This document shows, piece after piece, positions 59,812-64,000 of a DNA stretch of 64,000 nucleotides (within the stretch, counting starts at the first letter, position 1; each line of letters starts with the position of its first letter). Source of the stretch: Oscillospiraceae bacterium (GTDB lineage Bacteria > Bacillota > Clostridia > Oscillospirales > Ruminococcaceae); contig JAQXGE010000007.1 of the NCBI GenBank assembly GCA_029006135.1, positions 1 to 64,000 on the forward strand. Direction: 5' to 3'. The notes beneath the pieces were generated by a model that made no database searches, was not told where the DNA came from, and saw only the letters and a program-made list of their open reading frames with translations. The position numbers and the translations under genes are program-made.

Positions 59812-60746
59812 AACTTGCCTTTTTGTATGCCGGTCAGGGCAGTCAGCACGCCGGGATGGGTGCGGACCTGTATAGCCAGTTTTCCGCCTTCCGCCGCGTA
59901 TTCGATGAAGTTTCCCAAGGTCTTGACTTTGATTTGAAGTCCGTATGCTTTGAGGACCCGGACGGCGTTATCAACGAGACCCAGTACACGCAGCCCTGCA
60001 TGGTCGCCTTTGCGGCCGGTGTGACGCAGGTTCTGCGTGAAGCGGGGATTGTGCCGGATTATGCCGCCGGGCTTTCGCTTGGAGAATACTCGGCGCTCGA
60101 ATGTGCCGGTGTGTTTGATGCCAACACGGCGGTCGAGCTGACCGCATTCCGCGGCAAAGCAATGGCAGAAGCCTCCAAAGACCTTGCCTGCGGGATGACC
60201 GCTGTCATGATGCTGGACCGTGACACTTTGCAGCACTGCTGTGATGAGGCTTCCCATTTGGGTGTTGTCCAGATTTGCAACTACAACTGCCCCGGGCAGT
60301 TAGTCATCGGCGGCGAACAGGCCGCCGTTGATTATGCGGCCGAATTAGCCAAACAGGCCGGTGCAAAGCGCTGCATCCCGTTAAAAGTCAGCGGGCCGTT
60401 CCACACCAGCCTGATGCACCCCGCCGGGGATGCACTGCGGGAGCGGTTTAAGAGCGTACATTTTGCTCCCATGCAGATTCCTGTTCTGTTCAATTGTTTA
60501 GGGCAGGAAAAGCAGGACACGGACACAATCCCGGAACTGCTTGAGCGTCAGGTGCAGAGCAGCGTTCGCTGGGAGGATACCGTGCGGCGTCTGGCCGAAT
60601 TGGGCGTTGATACTATTATTGAAATTGGGCCGGGGAAGGCCCTCTCCGGTTTTGTGAAAAAGACCGTTGGCTCTGCCATTTGCTGCCGCACGGTGGAAAC
60701 CGCCGAACAGCTGGCACAGCTGATTGCTGAAGTCCGGGAGGTGTAA
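59808..60746 (+). CDS. fabD: Malonyl-CoA:ACP transacylase
   Basis: FabD moves the malonyl group from CoA to ACP. The 312-residue protein has the N-terminal FLYAGQGSQHAGMG, the nucleophile motif GLSLGEYSAL (usually GHSLGE; Leu replaces His), and VSGPFHTSLM with the catalytic His. I chose ATG 59808, overlapping the previous TGA as ATGA, with GGAGG upstream. Confidence 0.97.
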   Translation: MKLAFLYAGQGSQHAGMGADLYSQFSAFRRVFDEVSQGLDFDLKSVCFEDPDGVINETQYTQPCMVAFAAGVTQVLREAGIVPDYAAGLSLGEYSALECAGVFDANTAVELTAFRGKAMAEASKDLACGMTAVMMLDRDTLQHCCDEASHLGVVQICNYNCPGQLVIGGEQAAVDYAAELAKQAGAKRCIPLKVSGPFHTSLMHPAGDALRERFKSVHFAPMQIPVLFNCLGQEKQDTDTIPELLERQVQSSVRWEDTVRRLAELGVDTIIEIGPGKALSGFVKKTVGSAICCRTVETAEQLAQLIAEVREV

Positions 60747-60748
60747 AA

Positions 60749-61513
60749 ATGGCAGAGATGAAAGAGACAGAAACCGTTTTGCACCGCACCGCCCTTGTCA
60801 CTGGCGGCGGACGCGGAATTGGCCGTGCCGTCTGCCTTGCGCTTGCACGGAATGGGTTTGATATTGCTGTCAACTACGCCGGCAATGCGCAGGCGGCAGA
60901 GGAAACCGCCGCAGCCTGCCGTGCATTGGGTGTCAATGCCGTTGTGATTCAGGCTGATGTGAGCAAAGCCGACAGCTGTCAGGAACTGGTTGATTCGGCT
61001 GTTAAAGCCCTGGGGCGGTTGGACGTTCTTGTGAACAACGCCGGTGTGACAGCTGATAAGCTGATGATGCGCATGACAGAAGACGACTTTGACCACGTCA
61101 TCAACACTAACCTCAAAGGCGCGTTCTTCTGCACCAAAGCCGCAACGCGTGTGATGATGCGTCAGCGTTATGGGCGGGTCATCAGCCTGAGCAGTGTCGT
61201 CGGATTGCACGGCAACGCCGGTCAGACCAATTACGCGGCAAGCAAAGCCGGCATTGTCGGCATGACCAAGAGCGTCGCAAAGGAATATGCCGCCCGGGGA
61301 ATCACTGCCAACGCGATCGCCCCCGGCCTGATTGAAACCGATATGACCCATGCGATGCCGTCCGCCGCCCGCGATGCCGCACTCGGAACCATCCCCGCCG
61401 CACGATGCGGCCGTGCCGAAGAAGTTGCCGACGCCGTGGCGTTCCTTGCCAGTGAGCGCGCGGGGTATATCACCGGTCAGGTACTGTGTGTTGATGGCGG
61501 CATGGGAATGTAA
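60749..61513 (+). CDS. fabG: 3-oxoacyl-ACP reductase
   Basis: FabG reduces beta-ketoacyl-ACP with NADPH. The 254-residue short-chain dehydrogenase has the cofactor motif TGGGRGIGRA, NNAGVT, the catalytic Ser in SLSSVVG and the Tyr-Lys pair in NYAASKAG. It has a 10-residue N-terminal extension compared with typical FabG. Confidence 0.97.
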   Translation: MAEMKETETVLHRTALVTGGGRGIGRAVCLALARNGFDIAVNYAGNAQAAEETAAACRALGVNAVVIQADVSKADSCQELVDSAVKALGRLDVLVNNAGVTADKLMMRMTEDDFDHVINTNLKGAFFCTKAATRVMMRQRYGRVISLSSVVGLHGNAGQTNYAASKAGIVGMTKSVAKEYAARGITANAIAPGLIETDMTHAMPSAARDAALGTIPAARCGRAEEVADAVAFLASERAGYITGQVLCVDGGMGM

Positions 61514-61524
61514 GGAGACATTTT

Positions 61525-62766
61525 ATGGAAAAACGCAGAGTTGTTATTACCGGTCTTGGAACCGTAAACCCCCTCGGCAATACGGTTGCCGAGAGTTGGA
61601 ACGCAGTCAAAGAAGGGAAATGCGGAATTGCACCTATCACCCACTTTGATACGACTGGGTGCAAAGTCACATTGGCCGGCGAAGTCAAGAACTTTGACCC
61701 TGCCGTGTGCATTGAAAAGCGCGAACTGCGCAAAATGGCCCGCTTCACGCAGTTTGCTGTTGTGGCTGCGCAGGAAGCCGTGACGGACAGCGGCCTTGAT
61801 TTAGAAGTCACCGATCTTTCGCGATTCGGCACAATTATTTCCAGCGGTATTGGAGGTTTGCCCACTATCGAGGAAGAACACACAAAGGGCGAGCAGAAGG
61901 GCTTTGACAAGGTCAGCCCCTACTTTGTGCCGATGTCCATCGGCAATATGGCGGCGGGCCAAGTTGCCATCCGCTTTGGGCTGAAAGGAATGTGTTCCTG
62001 CCCCACCACCGCCTGTGCGGGCGGCACCAATGCCATTGGCGATGCCTTCCACCGTATTCGTGACGGATATGAGGATCTGATGATCTGCGGCGGAACCGAA
62101 AGCTGCATCAGCCCGCTGGGCGTGGGTGGTTTTACCAGCATGAAAGCACTCTCCACTGCCGCGGACCCCGAGCGTGCTTCCATCCCCTTTGATGCCGAAC
62201 GCAGCGGGTTTGTGATGGGCGAAGGATGCGGTGTACTGATTCTTGAAGAGCTGAGCCATGCCAAAGCGCGCGGTGCAAAAATCTATGCCGAGATGGTGGG
62301 ATATGCGAGCAACTGCGATGCCTATCACTTCACTGCTCCCGCCCCCGGCGGTGCCGGCGGTGCGGCCTGCATGAAACTGGCGCTTGCCGATGGCGATGTG
62401 GCGCCGGAGCAGGTCGATTATATCAATGCGCACGGCACCTCCACCCACCTGAACGACAGCTGTGAGACAGCCGCCATCAAGACCGTGTTCGGTGAGCACG
62501 CCTATAAGCTGGCAGTCTCCTCCACCAAATCCATGACGGGGCATCTGCTGGGCGGTGCCGGCGGTGTTGAGGGTGTCTTTACCGCCATGGCTCTGCATGA
62601 CGGATTTTTGCCCGCAACCATCAACCTGAAAGTTCCCGACCCCGAACTGGACCTTGACTACATCCCGAACCATGGCCGGGCCGTTCAGGCGGAATACGCG
62701 ATGAGTGACAGCCTTGGTTTTGGCGGACACAATGCCTGCATTGTCATGCGGCGCTGGGAGGGCTGA
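61525..62766 (+). CDS. fabF: Beta-ketoacyl-ACP synthase II
   Basis: FabF elongates acyl-ACP with malonyl-ACP. The 413-residue protein has the triad: Cys in TTACAGGTNAIG, His in AHGTSTHLND and His in MTGHLLGGAGG, and the closing GFGGHNA. GGAG precedes the ATG. It lies between fabG and fabZ. Confidence 0.98.
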   Translation: MEKRRVVITGLGTVNPLGNTVAESWNAVKEGKCGIAPITHFDTTGCKVTLAGEVKNFDPAVCIEKRELRKMARFTQFAVVAAQEAVTDSGLDLEVTDLSRFGTIISSGIGGLPTIEEEHTKGEQKGFDKVSPYFVPMSIGNMAAGQVAIRFGLKGMCSCPTTACAGGTNAIGDAFHRIRDGYEDLMICGGTESCISPLGVGGFTSMKALSTAADPERASIPFDAERSGFVMGEGCGVLILEELSHAKARGAKIYAEMVGYASNCDAYHFTAPAPGGAGGAACMKLALADGDVAPEQVDYINAHGTSTHLNDSCETAAIKTVFGEHAYKLAVSSTKSMTGHLLGGAGGVEGVFTAMALHDGFLPATINLKVPDPELDLDYIPNHGRAVQAEYAMSDSLGFGGHNACIVMRRWEG

Positions 62767-62769
62767 CGG

Positions 62770-63249
62770 ATGGCCATTACACCGAACGAACCGCCGCGCA
62801 CACTGAACGCGGCACAAATCGCCGAGATTCTCCCCCACCGTTACCCCTTTGCGCTGGTCGACCGCATTACGGACTATCAGCCCGGCGTATGGGCAAAAGG
62901 AATCAAATGCGTCACGCTGAATGAGCCGTTTTTACAGGGACATTTTCCCGGCCAGCCGGTCATGCCCGGTGTGCTGATTCTTGAAGCACTGGCACAAACG
63001 GGTGCGGTTGCGGCGCTGAGCCTGCCGGAAAACAAGGGCAAACTTGCCCTGTTCGGCGGGGTAAAAAACGCACGGTTCCGCCGTCAGGTGGTTCCCGGCG
63101 ATGTGCTGACGCTTGAGTGTGAGTTGGTAGAACAGCATGGGCCTATGGGCATTGGCAAAGCCACCGCATGGGTGGACGGCGTGCGGGCGGTCAATGCCGA
63201 ACTGACCTTCGTTATCGCGCCGCGCGAGAGCGAAAAATCCAGCACTTGA
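62770..63249 (+). CDS. fabZ: 3-hydroxyacyl-ACP dehydratase
   Basis: FabZ dehydrates beta-hydroxyacyl-ACP. The 159-residue hot-dog-fold protein has LPHRYPFALVDRI with the catalytic His and GHFPGQPVMPGVLILEALAQ with the catalytic Glu. It begins 3 nt after fabF. In relatives accB and accC flank fabZ; here neither does. Confidence 0.97.
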   Translation: MAITPNEPPRTLNAAQIAEILPHRYPFALVDRITDYQPGVWAKGIKCVTLNEPFLQGHFPGQPVMPGVLILEALAQTGAVAALSLPENKGKLALFGGVKNARFRRQVVPGDVLTLECELVEQHGPMGIGKATAWVDGVRAVNAELTFVIAPRESEKSST

Positions 63250-63278
63250 ACACTTCCGGCATTTTTGAGGGCTGGTCT

Positions 63279-63306
63279 TTGACGCAAAATCGTGCTATTA
63301 TATTTT
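63279..63306 (+). promoter_or_regulatory. Candidate internal promoter for the marR gene
   Basis: -35 TTGACG (63279-63284), 16-bp spacer, -10 TATTTT (63301-63306), 30 bp before the ATG. It would allow the regulator to be made separately from the long operon. Confidence 0.4.
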
Positions 63307-63335
63307 TATCGCAACTGTATTCGGAGGTTTTTGCC

Positions 63336-63815
63336 ATGCTGGACCAGGCTTTTGAGGAAGTATACAACAAATTCAAGCTCCATTTTTACCAGAAGATTTT
63401 CAGCCGTTTTGAGGACCGTGAAGCCACCCTCACCACGGTCGAGTCGTTCTGCATGGAAGTCATCATGGCACTGCACGAGCCCACGATTGCAGAGTTCAGC
63501 CACATGATGAACCTTTCCACACCGAATGCGGCCTACAAAATCAACTCCCTTGTAAAAAAGGGTTATGTGGAGCGCATCCAGTCCAGCACCGACAAGCGGG
63601 AATATCACCTGCGTCCCACCCAAAAATACATTGACTACTATAACATCAGCTATTCCTATCTTCATCAGGTCATGGAGCGTGCGAAGGAGCGCTTCAGTGC
63701 GGAGGATTTGAAAAAGCTTGAGGAGATGCTGGTCATCTTTTCAAACGAGCTGATGCCGGAGATTTCCCTGCCTAAGCGCGAAATTCCCATGTCCAAGTGC
63801 GAATCTGACAGCTGA
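63336..63815 (+). CDS. MarR-family regulator (FabT-like)
   Basis: The 159-residue protein has a MarR winged-helix domain (about 40-115) with the recognition region IAEFSHMMNLSTPNAAYKIN and wing VERIQSSTDKREYHLRPT. As the last gene of the fatty-acid operon it is probably the operon's regulator, analogous to FabT of streptococci, which uses acyl-ACP as co-repressor. The palindrome at 54715 is its likely target. I chose ATG 63336 with GGAGG upstream; the frame is open further upstream through fabZ. Naming it fabT would be premature. Confidence 0.85.
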   Translation: MLDQAFEEVYNKFKLHFYQKIFSRFEDREATLTTVESFCMEVIMALHEPTIAEFSHMMNLSTPNAAYKINSLVKKGYVERIQSSTDKREYHLRPTQKYIDYYNISYSYLHQVMERAKERFSAEDLKKLEEMLVIFSNELMPEISLPKREIPMSKCESDS

Positions 63816-63835
63816 ATTTCATAACCAAATAAAGC

Positions 63836-63888
63836 AAACAGTGCCTCTGTGTTCCGTTATCTGACGGTGAACAGAGGCACTGTTTTTT
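63836..63888 (+). terminator. Terminator of the fatty-acid operon
   Basis: AACAGTGCCTCTGT (63837-63850) pairs perfectly with ACAGAGGCACTGTT (63871-63884), followed by further T. The convergent minus-strand gene ends at 63899. Confidence 0.92.
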
Positions 63889-63898
63889 GATTGAATTT

Positions 63899-64000
63899 CT
63901 ACTGAATCAAAATCCGGTCCAGCAATTCCATAAGGGCCGCGGTGTTCGCATTAAACTGCGGGTAAAATTCGTCCCGAATTGTATAGTCGTAGTAGAGCGC
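63899..64000 (-). CDS. C-terminal end of an unidentified protein (cut by window edge)
   Basis: The minus strand has an open frame from 64000 to a TAG at 63899, 33 codons, reading ALYYDYTIRDEFYPQFN then NTAALMELLDRILIQ. The frame, stop position and convergent terminator support a real gene end. I do not recognise the family; the acidic and aromatic segment followed by a short amphipathic helix is all that can be seen. Confidence 0.5.
   Translation of the reverse strand, partial: ALYYDYTIRDEFYPQFNANTAALMELLDRILIQ

Overview
The window looks like core chromosome of an anaerobic, endospore-forming Firmicute of the Oscillospirales type (Ruminococcaceae/Butyricicoccaceae-like). This rests on moderate GC, strong GGAGG ribosome sites, CIRCE-controlled groESL, many sporulation and germination genes (gerABC, spoIVA, sipL, spoVM, bofA), a FabK-type fatty-acid operon and Gram-positive signalling genes (prkC/prpC, remA, walJ). 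The species cannot be named from this sequence. I see no prophage, insertion sequence or CRISPR array.

Layout. 0-2.5 kb: groES-groEL (-) with promoter, CIRCE and terminator. 2.5-7.1 kb: a Ger germinant-receptor operon (-) divergent from a DUF421/DUF4363 pair (+). 7.1-11.4 kb: aspartate aminotransferase, secDF and nrdR (-). 11.6-17.3 kb: envelope and RNA-modification genes (rluA, an M23/LysM/G5 peptidase, murA, walJ, rlmH). 17.4-17.8 kb: RNase P RNA (+), whose promoter shares its -35 box with the divergent rluA promoter. 17.8-21.3 kb: spore-coat morphogenesis cluster sipL-spoIVA-yaaL-bofA (-). 21.6-25.4 kb: a LysR regulator divergent from a translationally coupled operon of a divergent PurA paralogue, PyrB and PyrI, all concerned with aspartate use in nucleotide synthesis. 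25.5-27.4 kb: a cytidylate-kinase-like protein and a MATE transporter. 27.5-29.7 kb: a second LysR gene and a MetE-like methyltransferase. 30.0-42.2 kb: a 13-gene run on the minus strand (yicC-remA-gmk-priA-def-fmt-rsmB-rlmN-prpC-prkC-rsgA-thiN-spoVM), ending in a 22-codon spoVM. 42.4-45.3 kb: two secreted or surface proteins with cohesin-like and dockerin modules. 45.7-48.2 kb: DUF975 protein, tRNA-Leu(UAA), an Mrp Fe-S carrier and mscL. 48.3-54.5 kb: gltB-gltD behind a leader containing an intrinsic terminator. 54.7-63.8 kb: an 11-gene fatty-acid operon, acpP-accD-accA-fabH-fabK-(FabK-like)-fabD-fabG-fabF-fabZ-marR, with a perfect 12-bp-arm palindrome just after its promoter. The right edge cuts a minus-strand gene.

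How the genes fit together. SpoIVA, SipL and SpoVM are the basal spore-coat scaffold and all lie within about 12 kb. BofA (mother-cell sigma control) and the Ger receptor (spore revival) complete a strong sporulation theme. GltBD, the aspartate aminotransferase and the PurA/PyrB/PyrI operon together form a glutamate-aspartate-nucleotide nitrogen route. The fatty-acid operon carries its own MarR/FabT-like regulator. The main points for follow-up are the LysR-controlled PurA-PyrB-PyrI operon, the paired cohesin/dockerin surface proteins, the rnpB/rluA promoter fusion, the gltB attenuator-like leader, the unannotated-size spoVM, and the lack of accB/accC in the fatty-acid operon.
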